64,000 nucleotides of DNA from Chrysaora quinquecirrha (Eukaryota; Cnidaria; Scyphozoa; Semaeostomeae; Pelagiidae), in assembly GCA_014526335.1 (NCBI GenBank), contig JACTAT010000042.1, forward strand, positions 879,541-943,540, read 5' to 3'. Within the stretch, counting starts at the first letter, position 1, and the number at the start of each line of letters is the position of its first letter. The position numbers were made by a program, and so were the translations under genes. The notes under the pieces were generated by a model. That model did not search any database and was not told the DNA's origin. It worked only from the letters and a program-made list of their open reading frames with translations. Shown here piece by piece: positions 39,208-53,000 of the stretch.

Positions 39208-42200
39208 ATGGGCGAACTGCCTGTTGACTCTTGTTGTGGGGAAATATTGTTGGCGTCCATTTGGCACATTTCTTATAAACTCTTATCATTGGGAAAATCA
39301 TGCAACGTCGAATGGGCGAACTGCCTGTTGACTCTTGTTGTGGGGAAATATTGTTGGCGTCAATTAGGCACATTTCTTATCAACTTTTGTCTTTGGGAAA
39401 ATCATTCGACGTCGAATGGGCAAACTGCCTGTCTACTCTGTTGTGGGGAAATATTGTTGGCGTTCATTTGGCACATTTCTTATCAACTCTTGTCATTGGG
39501 AAAATCATGCAACGTCCAATAGGCAAACTGCCTTTTGACTCTTGCTGTAGGTAAATTTTATTGGCGGCCATTTGGCACATTCCTTACAACTCTTGTCGTT
39601 GGGAAAATCATGCAACGTCCAATAGGCAAACTGCATGTCGACTCTTGTTGTGGGGAAATTTTGTCGGCGTTAATTAGGTACATGGCTTATCAACACTTGT
39701 CATTGGGAAAATCATGCAACGTCCAATAGGCAACCTGCCTATTGACTATTGTTGTGGGGAAATATTGTCGGCTTCCATTAGGCACATTTCTTATCAACTA
39801 TATTCATTGCGAAAATCATGCGACGTCCAATAGGCCAACTGCCTGTTAAATCTTGCTGTGGGGAAATTTTATCAGCGTCCATTAGGAACATTTCTTATCA
39901 AATTTTGTCATTGGGAAAATCATGCGACGTCCGAGAGGCAACCTGCCTATTGACTCTTGTTTTGGGGAAACTTTGTCGGCGTCCATTAGGCACATTTCTT
40001 ATCGAGTCTTGTCATTTGGAAAATTATTCGACGTCCAAGAGGCAACCTGTCTATTGACTATTGTTGTAGGGAAACTTTGTCGGCGTCCATTAGGCACATT
40101 TTGTTATCGACTCTTGTCATTCGGAAAATCATGCGACGTCCGAGAGCCAACCTGCCTATTGACTCTTGTTGTGGGGAAATATTGTTGGCGTCCATTTGGA
40201 ACATAGCTTATCAACTCCTGTCATTTGGAAAATCCTGCGATGTCCAATAGGCAAACTGCCTGTTGACTCTTGCTGAGGAGAAATGTTGTCGGCGTCCATT
40301 ATAAGCACATTTCCTATCAACTCTTGTCTTTGGGAAATCATGCAACGTCCAATAGGCCAACAGTCTGTTGACTGTTGTTGTGGGGAATTTTGTCCACGTC
40401 CAATAGGCACCTTTCTTATCAACTCTTGTCATTGGGAAAATCATGCGATGCCCAATAGGCAACCTGTCTATTGACTCTTGTTGTGGGGAAATTTTATAGG
40501 CGTCCATTAGGCACCTTTCCTATCAACTCTTGTCATTGAGAAAATCATGCAACGTCGAATAGGCCAACTGCCTATTGACTCTTGTTATGGGGAAATTTTG
40601 TCGGCGTCCATTTGGCACATTTCTTATCAACACTTGTCGTTGGGAAAATCATTCGACGTCGAATGGGCGAACTGCCTGTTGACTCTTTTGTGGGGAAATA
40701 TTGTTGACGTCCAATTGACACATTTCTTATCAACTATTGTCATTGGGAAAATCATGCGACGTCCAATAGGCAAACTGCCTGTTGACTCTTGTTGTGGGGA
40801 AATATTGTTGGCGTCAATTAGGCACATTTCTTATCAACTTTTGTCTTTGGGAAAATCATTCGACGTCGAATGGGCGAACTGCCTGTTGACTCTTGTTGTG
40901 GGGAAATATTGTTGGCGTCCATTTGGCACATTTCTTATAAACTCTTATCATTGGGAAAATCATGCAACGTCGAATGGGCGAACTGCCTGTTGACTCTTGT
41001 TGTGGGGAAATATTGTTGGCGTCAATTAGGCACATTTCTTATCAACTTTTGTCTTTGGGAAAATCATTCGACGTCCAATAGGCAAACTGCCTTTTGACTC
41101 TTGCTGTAGGTAAATATTATTGGCGGCCATTTGGCACATTTCTTACAACTCTTGTCGTTGGGAAAATCATGCAACGTCCAGTAGGCAAACTGCATGTCGA
41201 CTCTTGTTGTGGGGAAATTTTGTCGGCGTTCATTAGGTACATGGCTTATCAACACTTGTCATTGGGAAAATCATGCAACGTCCAATAGGCAAACTGCCTA
41301 TTGACTCTTGTTGTGGGGAGATATTGTCGGCTTCCATTAGGCACATTTCTTATCAACTATATTCATTGCGAAAGTCATGCGACGTCCAATAGGCCAACTG
41401 CCTGTTGAATCTTGCTGTGGGGAAATTTTATCAGCGTCCATTTGGAACATTTCTTATCAAATTTTGTCATTGGGAAAATCATGCGACGTCCGAGAGGCAA
41501 CCTGCCTATCAACTCTTGTTGTGGGGAAACTTTGTCGGCGTCCATTAGGCACATTTCTTATCTTCTCTTGTCATTCGGAAAATCATGCAACGTCAAAGAA
41601 GCAACCTGCCTATCAACTCTTGTTGTGGGGAAACTTTGTCGGCGTCCATTAGGCACATTTTGTTATCGACTCTTGTCATTAGGAAAGTCATGCGACGTCC
41701 GAGAGGCAACCTGCCTATTGACTCTTGTTGTGAGGAAACTTTGTCCGCGTTCATTAGGCACATTTCTTATCAACTCTTGTTGGGAAAATCATGCGACGTC
41801 CAATAGGCCACTTGCCTATTGACACTTGTTGCAGGGAAATTTTGTCGACGTCCATTGGGTACATTTCCTATCAATATTGTTGTTAGCAAAATCATGCAAC
41901 GTCAAATAGGCAAACTGCCAATTGACTCTTGTTGTGGGGAAATTTTGTCCACGTCCAATAGGCACCTTTCTTATCAACTCTTGTCATTGGGAAAATCATG
42001 CGATGCCCCATAAGCAACCTGTCTATTGACTATTGTTGTGGGGAAATTTTATAGGCGTCCATTAGGCACCTTTCCTATCAACTCTTGTCGTTGAGAAAAT
42101 CATCTGACGTCCAATAGGCCAACAGTCTGTTGACTGCTGTTGTGGGGAATTTTGTCCACGTCCAATAGGCACCTTTCTCATCAACTCTTGTCATTGGGAA

Positions 42201-45200
42201 AATCATGCGATGTCCAATAGGCAACCTGTCTACTGACTCTTGTTGTGGGGAAATTTTATAGGCGTCCATTAGGCACCTTTCCTATCAACTCTTGTCATTG
42301 AGAAAATCATGCAACGTCGAATAGGCCAACTGTCTATTGACTCTTGTTATGGGGAAATTTTGTCGGTGTCCATTAGGCACATTTCTTATCAACTCTTGTC
42401 GTTGAGAAAATCATTCGACGTCGAATGGGCGAACTGCCTGTTGACTCTTTTGTGGGGAAATATTGTTGGCGTCCATTTGACACATTTCTTATCAACTATT
42501 GTCATTGGGAAAATCATGCGACGTCCAATAGGCAAACTGCCTGTTGACTCTTGTTGTGGGGAAATATTGTTGGCGTCCATTTGACACATTTCTTATCAAC
42601 TATTGTCATTGGGAAAATCATTCGACGTCCAATAGGCAAACTGCCTTTTGACTCTTGCTGTAGGTAAATTTTATTGGCGGCCATTTGGCACATTTCTTAC
42701 AACTCTTGTCGTTGGGAAAATCATGCAACGTCCAATAGGCAAACTGCATGTCGACTCTAGTTGTGGGGAAATTTTATCAGCGTCCATTTGGAACATTTCT
42801 TATCAAATTTTGTCATTGGGAAAATCATGCGACGTCCGAGAGGCAACCTGCCTATCAACTCTTGTTGTGGGGAAACTTTGTCGGCGTCCATTAGGCACAT
42901 TTCTTATCTTCTCTTGTCATTCGGAAAATCATGCAACGTCAAAGAAGCAACCTGCCTATCAACTCTTGTTGTGGGGAAACTTTGTCGGCGTCCATTAGGC
43001 ACATTTTGTTATCGACTCTTGTCATTAGGAAAGTCATGCGACGTCCGAGAGGCAACCTGCCTATTGACTCTTGTTGTGAGGAAACTTTGTCCGCGTTCAT
43101 TAGGCACATTTCTTATCAACTCTTGTTGGGAAAATCATGCGACGTCCAATAGGCCACTTGCCTATAGACACTTGTTGCAGGGAAATTTTGTCGACGTCCA
43201 TTGGGTACATTTCCTATCAATATTGTTGTTAGCAAAATCATGCAACGTCAAATAGGCAAACTGCCAATTGACTCTTGTTGTGGGGAAATTTTGTCCACGT
43301 CCAATAGGCACCTTTCTTATCAACTCTTGTCATTGGGAAAATCATGCGATGCCCCATAAGCAACCTGTCTATTGACTATTGTTGTGGGGAAATTTTATAG
43401 GCGTCCATTAGGCACCTTTCCTATCAACTCTTGTCGTTGAGAAAATCATCTGACGTCCAATAGGCCAACAGTCTGTTGACTGCTGTTGTGGGGAATTTTG
43501 TCCACGTCCAATAGGCACCTTTCTCATCAACTCTTGTCATTGGGAAAATCATGCGATGTCCAATAGGCAACCTGTCTACTGACTCTTGTTGTGGGGAAAT
43601 TTTATAGGCGTCCATTAGGCACCTTTCCTATCAACTCTTGTCATTGAGAAAATCATGCAACGTCGAATAGGCCAACTGTCTATTGACTCTTGTTATGGGG
43701 AAATTTTGTCGGTGTCCATTAGGCACATTTCTTATCAACTCTTGTCGTTGAGAAAATCATTCGACGTCGAATGGGCGAACTGCCTGTTGACTCTTTTTGT
43801 GGGGAAATATTGTTGGCGTCCATTTGACACATTTCTTATCAACTATTGTCATTGGGAAAATCATGCGACGTCCAATAGGCAAACTGCCTGTTGACTCTTG
43901 TTGTGGGGAAATATTGTTGGCGTCCATTTGACACATTTCTTATCAACTATTGTCATTGGGAAAATCATTCGACGTCCAATAGGCAAACTGCCTTTTGACT
44001 CTTGCTGTAGGTAAATTTTATTGGCGGCCATTTGGCACATTTCTTACAACTCTTGTCGTTGGGAAAATCATGCAACGTCCAATAGGCAAACTGCATGTCG
44101 ACTCTAGTTGTGGGGAAATTTTGTCGGCGTTCATTAGGTGCATGGCTTATCAACACTTGTCATTGGGAAAATCATGCAACGTCCAATAGGCAAACTGCCT
44201 ATTGACTCTTGTTGTGGGGAGATATTGTCGGCTTCCATTAGGCACATTTCTTATCAACTATATTCATTGCGAAAGTCATGCGACGTCCAATAGGCCAACT
44301 GCCTGTTGAATCTTGCTGTGGGGAAATTTTATCAGCGTCCATTTGGAACATTTCTTATCAAATTTTGTCATTGGGAAAATCATGCGACGTCCGAGAGGCA
44401 ACCTGCCTATCAACTCTTGTTGTGGGGAAACTTTGTCGGCGTCCATTAGGCACATTTCTTATCTTCTCTTGTCATTCGGAAAATCATGCAACGTCAAGGA
44501 AGCAACCTGCCTATCAACTCTTGTTGTGGGGAAACTTTGTCCGCGTTCATAAGGCACATTTCTTATCGCCTCTTGTCATTCGGAAAATCATGCGACGTCC
44601 AATAAGCAAACTGCCTGTTGACTCTTGTTGTGGGGAAACTTCGTCAACGTCCATTAGGCACATTTCTTATCAACTCTTGTTGGGAAAATCATGCGACGTC
44701 CAATAGGCCACCTGCCTATTGACTCTTGTTGTAGGGAAATTTTGTCGACGTCCATTGGGTACATTTCCTGTCAATTTTGTTGTTAGCAAAATCATGCAAC
44801 GTCAAATAGGCAAACTGCCAATTGACTCTTGTTGTGGGGAAATTTTGTCCACGTCCAATAGGCACCTTTCTTATCAACTCTTGTCATTGGGAAAATCATG
44901 CGATGCCCAATAGGCAACCTGTCTATTGACTCTTGTTGTGGGGAAATTTTATAGGCGTCCATTAGGCACCTTTCCTATCAACTCTTGTCGTTGAGAAAAT
45001 CATGTGACGTCCAATAGGCCAACAGTCTGTTGACTGTTGCTGTGGGGAAATTTTGTCCACGTCCAATTGGCACCTTTCTTATCAACTCTTGTCATTGGGA
45101 AAATCATGCAACGTCGAATAGGCCAACTGCCTATTGACTCTTGCTATGGGGAAATTTTGTCGGCGTACATTAGGCACATTTCTTATCAACTCTTGTCGTT

Positions 45201-47092
45201 GGGAAAATCATGCGACGTCGAATGGGCAAACTGCATGTTGACTCTTGTTGTGGGGAAATATTGTTGGCGTCAATTAGGCACATTTCTTATCAACTTTTGT
45301 CATTGGGAAAATCATTCGACGTCGAATGGGCGAACTGCCTGTTGACTCTTTTTGTGGGGATATATTGTTGGCGTCCATTTGGCACATTTCTTATAAACTC
45401 TTGTCATTGGGAAAATCATTCGACGTCGAATGGGCGAACTGCCTGTTGACTCTTGTTGTGGGGAAATATTGTTGGCGTCCATTTGGCACATTTCTTATAA
45501 ACTCTTGTCATTGGGAAAATCATGCAACGTCAAATGGGCGAACTGCCTGTTGACTCTTGTTGTGGGGAAATATTGTTGGCGTCCATTTGGCACATTTCTT
45601 ATAAACTCTTGTCATTGGGAAAATCATTCGACGTCGAATGGGCGAACTGCAGGTTGACTCTTGTTGTGGGGAAATATTGTTGGCGTCCATTAGGCACATT
45701 TCTTATCAACTCTTGTCATTGGGAAAATCATGCAACGTCGAATGGGCGAACTGCATGTTGACTCTTGTTGTGGGGAAATATTGTAGGCGTCAATTAGGCA
45801 CATTTCTTATCAACTCTTGTCATTGGGAAAATCATGCAACGTCGAATGGGCGAACTGCATGTTGACTCTTGTTGTGGGGAAATATTGTAGGCGTCAATTA
45901 GGCACATTTCTTATAAACTCTTGTCATTGGGAAAATCATGCAACGTCGAATGGGCGAACTGCATGTTGACTCTTGTTGTGGGGAAATATTGTTGGCGTCC
46001 ATTTGGCACATTTCTTATAAACTCTTGTCATTGGGAAAATCATTCGACGTCGAATGGGCGAACTGCAGGTTGACTCTTGTTGTGGGGAAATATTGTAGGC
46101 GTCAATTAGGCACATTTCTTATCAACTCTTGTCATTGGGAAAATCATGCAACGTCGAATGGGCGAACTGCATGTTGACTCTTGTTGTGGGGAAATATTGT
46201 TGGCGTCAATTAGGCACATTTCTTATCAACTCTTGTCATTGGGAAAATCATGCAACGTCGAATGGGCGAACTGCATGTTGACTCTTGTTGTGGGGAAATA
46301 TTGTAGGCGTCCATTTGGCACATTTCTTATAAACTCTTGTCATTGGGAAAATCATGCAACGTCCAATAGGCAAACTGCCTGTTGACTCTTGTTGTGGGGA
46401 AATATTGTAGGCGTCAATTAGGCACATTTCTTATCAACTTTGTCTTTGGGAAAATCATTCGACGTCGAATGGGCGAACTGCCTGTTGACTCTTGTTGTGG
46501 GGAAATATTGTTGGCGTCCATTTGGCACATTTCTTATAAACTCTTGTCATTGGGAAAATCATTCGACGTCGAATTGGCGAACTGCCTGTTGACTCTTGTT
46601 GTGGGGAAATATTGTTGGCGTCCATTTGGCACATTTGTTATCAACTCTTGTCATTGGGAAAATCATGCAACGTCGAATGGGCGAACTGCCTGTTGACTCT
46701 TGTTGTGGGGAAATATTGTTGGCGTCCATTTGGCACATTTCTTATAAACTCTTGTCATTGGGAAAATCATGCAACGTCGAATGGGCGAACTGCATGTTGA
46801 CTCTTGTTGTGGGGAAATATTGTAGGCGTCAATTAGGCACATTTCTTATCAACTTTTGTCTTTGGGAAAATCATTCGACGTCGAATGGGCGAACTGCCTG
46901 TTGACTCTTGTTGTGGGGAAATATTGTTGGCGTCAATTAGGCACATTTCTTATCAACTCTTGTCATTGGGAAAATCATGCAACGTCGAATGGGCGAACTG
47001 CATGTTGACTCTTGTTGTGGGGAAATATTGTAGGCGTCAATTAGGCACATTTCTTATCAACTTTTGTCTTTGGGAAAATCATTTGACGTCGA
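39208..47092 (+). repeat. super-repeat copy A, about 7.9 kb
   Basis: The order of marker monomers from 39208 repeats from 47093 onward with a constant offset of about 7,886-7,891 bp (for example 39818/47704, 41377/49266, 43995/51885, 44719/52610, 45638/53528). Confidence 0.85.
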
Positions 47093-50000
47093 ATGGGCGA
47101 ACTGCCTGTTGACTCTTGTTGTGGGGAAATATTGTTGGCGTCCATTTGGCACATTTCTTATAAACTCTTATCATTGGGAAAATCATGCAACGTCGAATGG
47201 GCGAACTGCCTGTTGACTCTTGTTGTGGGGAAATATTGTTGGCGTCAATTAGGCACATTTCTTATCAACTTTTGTCTTTGGGAAAATCATTCGACGTCGA
47301 ATGGGCGAACTGCCTGTCTACTCTTGTTGTGGGGAAATATTGTTGGCGTTCATTTGGCACATTTCTTATCAACTCTTGTCATTGGGAAAATCATGCAACG
47401 TCCAATAGGCAAACTGCCTTTTGACTCTTGCTGTAGGTAAATTTTATTGGCGGCCATTTGGCACATTTCTTACAACTCTTGTCGTTGGGAAAATCATGCA
47501 ACGTCCAATAGGCAAACTGCATGTCGACTCTTGTTGTGGGGAAATTTTGTCGGCGTTCATTAGGTACATGGCTTATCAACACTTGTCATTGGGAAAATCG
47601 TGCAACGTCCAATAGGCAACCTGCCTATTGACTCTTGTTGTGGGGAAATATTGTCGGCTTCCATTAGGCACATTTCTTATCAACTATATTCATTGCAAAA
47701 ATCATGCGACGTCCAATAGGCCAACTGCCTGTTAAATCTTGCTGTGGGGAAATTTTATCAGCGTCCATTAGGAACATTTCTTATCAAATTTTGTCATTGG
47801 GAAAATCATGCGACGTCCGAGAGGCAACCTGCCTATTGACTCTTGTTTTGGGGAAACTTTGTCGGCGTCCATTAGGCACATTTCTTATCGAGTCTTGTCA
47901 TTTGGAAAATTATTCGAGGTCCAAGAGGCAACCTGTCTATTGACTATTGTTGTAGGGAAACTTTGTCGGCGTCCATTAGGCACATTTTGTTATCGACTCT
48001 TGTCATTCGGAAAATCATGCGACGTCCGAGAGCCAACCTGCCTATTGACTCTTGTTGTGGGGAAATATTGTTGGCGTCCATTTGGAACATAGCTTATCAA
48101 CTCCTGTCATTTGGAAAATCCTGCGATGTCCAATAGGCAAACTGCCTGTTGACTCTTGCTGAGGAGAAATGTTGTCGGCGTCCATTATAAGCACATTTCC
48201 TATCAACTCTTGTCTTTGGGGAAATCATGCAACGTCCAATAGGCCAACAGTCTGTTGACTGTTGTTGTGGGGAATTTTGTCCACGTCCAATAGGCACCTT
48301 TCTTATCAACTCTTGTCATTGGGAAAATCATGCGATGCCCAATAGGCAACCTGTCTATTGACTCTTGTTGTGGGGAAATTTTATAGGCGTCCATTAGGCA
48401 CCTTTCCTATCAACTCTTGTCATTGAGAAAATCATGCAACGTCGAATAGGCCAACTGCCTATTGACTCTTGTTATGGGGAAATTTTGTCGGCGTCCATTT
48501 GGCACATTTCTTATCAACACTTGTCGTTGGGAAAATCATTCGACGTCGAATGGGCGAACTGCCTGTTGACTCTTTTTGTGGGGAAATATTGTTGACGTCC
48601 AATTGACACATTTCTTATCAACTATTGTCATTGGGAAAATCATGCGACGTCCAATAGGCAAACTGCCTGTTGACTCTTGTTGTGGGGAAATATTGTTGGC
48701 GTCAATTAGGCACATTTCTTATCAACTTTTGTCTTTGGGAAAATCATTCGACGTCGAATGGGCGAACTGCCTGTTGACTCTTGTTGTGGGGAAATATTGT
48801 TGGCGTCCATTTGGCACATTTCTTATAAACTCTTATCATTGGGAAAATCATGCAACGTCGAATGGGCGAACTGCCTGTTGACTCTTGTTGTGGGGAAATA
48901 TTGTTGGCGTCAATTAGGCACATTTCTTATCAACTTTTGTCTTTGGGAAAATCATTCGACGTCCAATAGGCAAACTGCCTTTTGACTCTTGCTGTAGGTA
49001 AATATTATTGGCGTCCATTTGGCACATTTCTTATCAACTCTTGTCGTTGGGAAAATCATGCAACGTCCAGTAGGCAAACTGCATGTCGACTCTTGTTGTG
49101 GGGAAATTTTGTCGGCGTTCATTAGGTACATTTCTTATCAACACTTGTCATTGGGAAAATCATGCAACGTCCAATAGGCAAACTGCCTATTGACTCTTGT
49201 TGTGGGGAGATATTGTCGGCTTCCATTAGGCACATTTCTTATCAACTATATTCATTGCGAAAATCATGCGACGTCCAATAGGCCAACTGCCTGTTGAATC
49301 TTGCTGTGGGGAAATTTTATCAGCGTCCATTTGGAACATTTCTTATCAAATTTTGTCATTGGGAAAATCATGCGACGTCCGAGAGGCAACCTGCCTATCA
49401 ACTCTTGTTGTGGGGAAACTTTGTCGGCGTCCATTAGGCACATTTCTTATCTTCTCTTGTCATTCGGAAAATCATGCAACGTCAAAGAAGCAACCTGCCT
49501 ATCAACTCTTGTTGTGGGGAAACTTTGTCGGCGTCCATTAGGCACATTTTGTTATCGACTCTTGTCATTGGAAAATCATGCGACGTCCAAGAGGCAACCT
49601 GCCTATTGACTCTTGTTGTGAGGAAACTTTGTCCGCGTTCATTAGGCACATTTCTTATCAACTCTTGTTGGGAAAATCATGCGACGTCCAATAGGCCACT
49701 GCCTATTGACTCTTGTTGTGGGAAATTTTGTCGACGTCCATTGGGTACATTTCCTATCAATATTGTTGTTAGGAAAATCATGCAACGTCAAATAGGCAAA
49801 CTGCCAATTGACTCTTGTTGTGGGGAAATTTTGTCCACGTCCAATAGGCACCTTTCTTATCAACTCTTGTCATTGGGAAAATCATGCGATGCCCCATAAG
49901 CAACCTGTCTATTGACTATTGTTGTGGGGAAATTTTATAGGCGTCCATTAGGCACCTTTCCTATCAACTCTTGTCGTTGAGAAAATCATCTGACGTCCAA

Positions 50001-53000
50001 TAGGCCAACAGTCTGTTGACTGCTGTTGTGGGGAAATTTTGTCCACGTCCATTAGGCACCTTTCTCATCAACTCTTGTCATTCGGAAAATTATACGACGT
50101 CCAAGAGGCAACCTGTCTATTGACTCTTGTTGTGGGGAAATTTTGTCGACGTCCATTAGGCACATTTCTTGTCAACTCTTCTCATTGAGAAAATCATGCA
50201 ACGTCGAATAGGCCAACTGCCTATTGACTCTTGTTGTGGGGAAATTTTATCGGCGTCCATTAGGCACATTTCTTATCAACTCTTCTCATTGAGAAAATCA
50301 TGCGACGTCGAATAGGCCAACTGCCTATTGACTCTTGTTGTGGGGAAATATTGTTGGCGTCCATTTGACACATTTCTTATCAACTATTGTCATTGGGAAA
50401 ATCATGCGACGTCCAATAGGCAAACTGCCTGTTGACTCTTGTTGTGGGGAAATATTGTTGGCGTCCATTTGACACATTTCTTATCAACTATTGTCATTGG
50501 GAAAATCATTCGACGTCCAATAGGCAAACTGCCTTTTGACTCTTGTTGTGGGGAAATTTTATTGGCGTCCATTTGGCACATTTCTTATCAACTCTTGTCG
50601 TTGGGAAAATCATGCAACGTCCAATAGGCAAACTGCATGTCGACTCTAGTTGTGGGGAAATTTTATCAGCGTCCATTTGGAACATTTCTTATCAAATTTT
50701 GTCATTGGGAAAATCATGCGACGTCCGAGAGGCAACCTGCCTATCAACTCTTGTTGTGGGGAAACTTTGTCGGCGTCCATTAGGCACATTTCTTATCTTC
50801 TCTTGTCATTCGGAAAATCATGCAACGTCAAAGAAGCAACCTGCCTATCAACTCTTGTTGTGGGGAAACTTTGTCGGCGTCCATTAGGCACATTTCTTAT
50901 CGACTCTTGTCATTAGGAAAATCATGCGACGTCCGAGAGGCAACCTGCCTATTGACTCTTGTTGTGAGGAAACTTTGTCCGCGTTCATTAGGCACATTTC
51001 TTATCAACTCTTGTTGGGAAAATCATGCGACGTCCAATAGGCCAACTGCCTATAGACTCTTGTTGTGGGGAAATTTTGTCGACGTCCATTGGGTACATTT
51101 CCTATCAATATTGTTGTTAGGAAAATCATGCAACGTCAAATAGGCAAACTGCCAATTGACTCTTGTTGTGGGGAAATTTTGTCCACGTCCATTAGGCACC
51201 TTTCTTATCAACTCTTGTCATTGGGAAAATCATGCGACGTCCCAATAAGCAACCTGTCTATTGACTCTTGTTGTGGGGAAATTTTATAGGCGTCCATTAG
51301 GCACCTTTCCTATCAACTCTTGTCGTTGAGAAAATCATCTGACGTCCAATAGGCCAACAGTCTGTTGACTCTTGTTGTGGGGAAATTTTGTCCACGTCCA
51401 ATAGGCACCTTTCTCATCAACTCTTGTCATTGGGAAAATCATGCGATGTCCAATAGGCAACCTGTCTACTGACTCTTGTTGTGGGGAAATTTTATAGGCG
51501 TCCATTAGGCACCTTTCCTATCAACTCTTGTCATTGAGAAAATCATGCAACGTCGAATAGGCCAACTGTCTATTGACTCTTGTTATGGGGAAATTTTGTC
51601 GGTGTCCATTAGGCACATTTCTTATCAACTCTTGTCGTTGAGAAAATCATTCGACGTCGAATGGGCGAACTGCCTGTTGACTCTTGTTGTGGGGAAATAT
51701 TGTTGGCGTCCATTTGACACATTTCTTATCAACTATTGTCATTGGGAAAATCATGCGACGTCCAATAGGCAAACTGCCTGTTGACTCTTGTTGTGGGGAA
51801 ATATTGTTGGCGTCCATTTGACACATTTCTTATCAACTATTGTCATTGGGAAAATCATTCGACGTCCAATAGGCAAACTGCCTTTTGACTCTTGTTGTGG
51901 GGAAATTTTATTGGCGTCCATTTGGCACATTTCTTATCAACTCTTGTCGTTGGGAAAATCATGCAACGTCCAATAGGCAAACTGCATGTCGACTCTTGTT
52001 GTGGGGAAATTTTGTCGGCGTTCATTATGGCATTTCTTATCAACACTTGTCATTGGGAAAATCATGCAACGTCCAATAGGCAAACTGCCTATTGACTCTT
52101 GTTGTGGGGAAATATTGTCGGCGTCCATTAGGCACATTTCTTATCAACTATATTCATTGGGAAAATCATGCGACGTCCAATAGGCCAACTGCCTGTTGAA
52201 TCTTGCTGTGGGGAAATTTTATCAGCGTCCATTTGGAACATTTCTTATCAAATTTTGTCATTGGGAAAATCATGCGACGTCCGAGAGGCAACCTGCCTAT
52301 CAACTCTTGTTGTGGGGAAACTTTGTCGGCGTCCATTAGGCACATTTCTTATCTTCTCTTGTCATTCGGAAAATCATGCAACGTCAAGGAAGCAACCTGC
52401 CTATCAACTCTTGTTGTGGGGAAACTTTGTCCGCGTTCCATTAGGCACATTTCTTATCGCCTCTTGTCATTCGGAAAATCATGCGACGTCCAATAAGCAA
52501 ACTGCCTGTTGACTCTTGTTGTGGGGAAACTTCGTCAACGTCCATTAGGCACATTTCTTATCAACTCTTGTTGGGAAAATCATGCGACGTCCAATAGGCC
52601 ACCTGCCTATTGACTCTTGTTGTGGGGAAATTTTGTCGACGTCCATTGGGTACATTTCTTATCAATTTTGTTGTTAGCAAAATCATGCAACGTCAAATAG
52701 GCAAACTGCCAATTGACTCTTGTTGTGGGGAAATTTTGTCCACGTCCAATAGGCACCTTTCTTATCAACTCTTGTCATTGGGAAAATCATGCGATGCCCA
52801 ATAGGCAACCTGTCTATTGACTCTTGTTGTGGGGAAATTTTATAGGCGTCCATTAGGCACCTTTCCTATCAACTCTTGTCGTTGAGAAAATCATGTGACG
52901 TCCAATAGGCCAACAGTCTGTTGACTCTTGTTGTGGGGAAATTTTGTCCACGTCCATTGGCACCTTTCTTATCAACTCTTGTCATTGGGAAAATCATGCA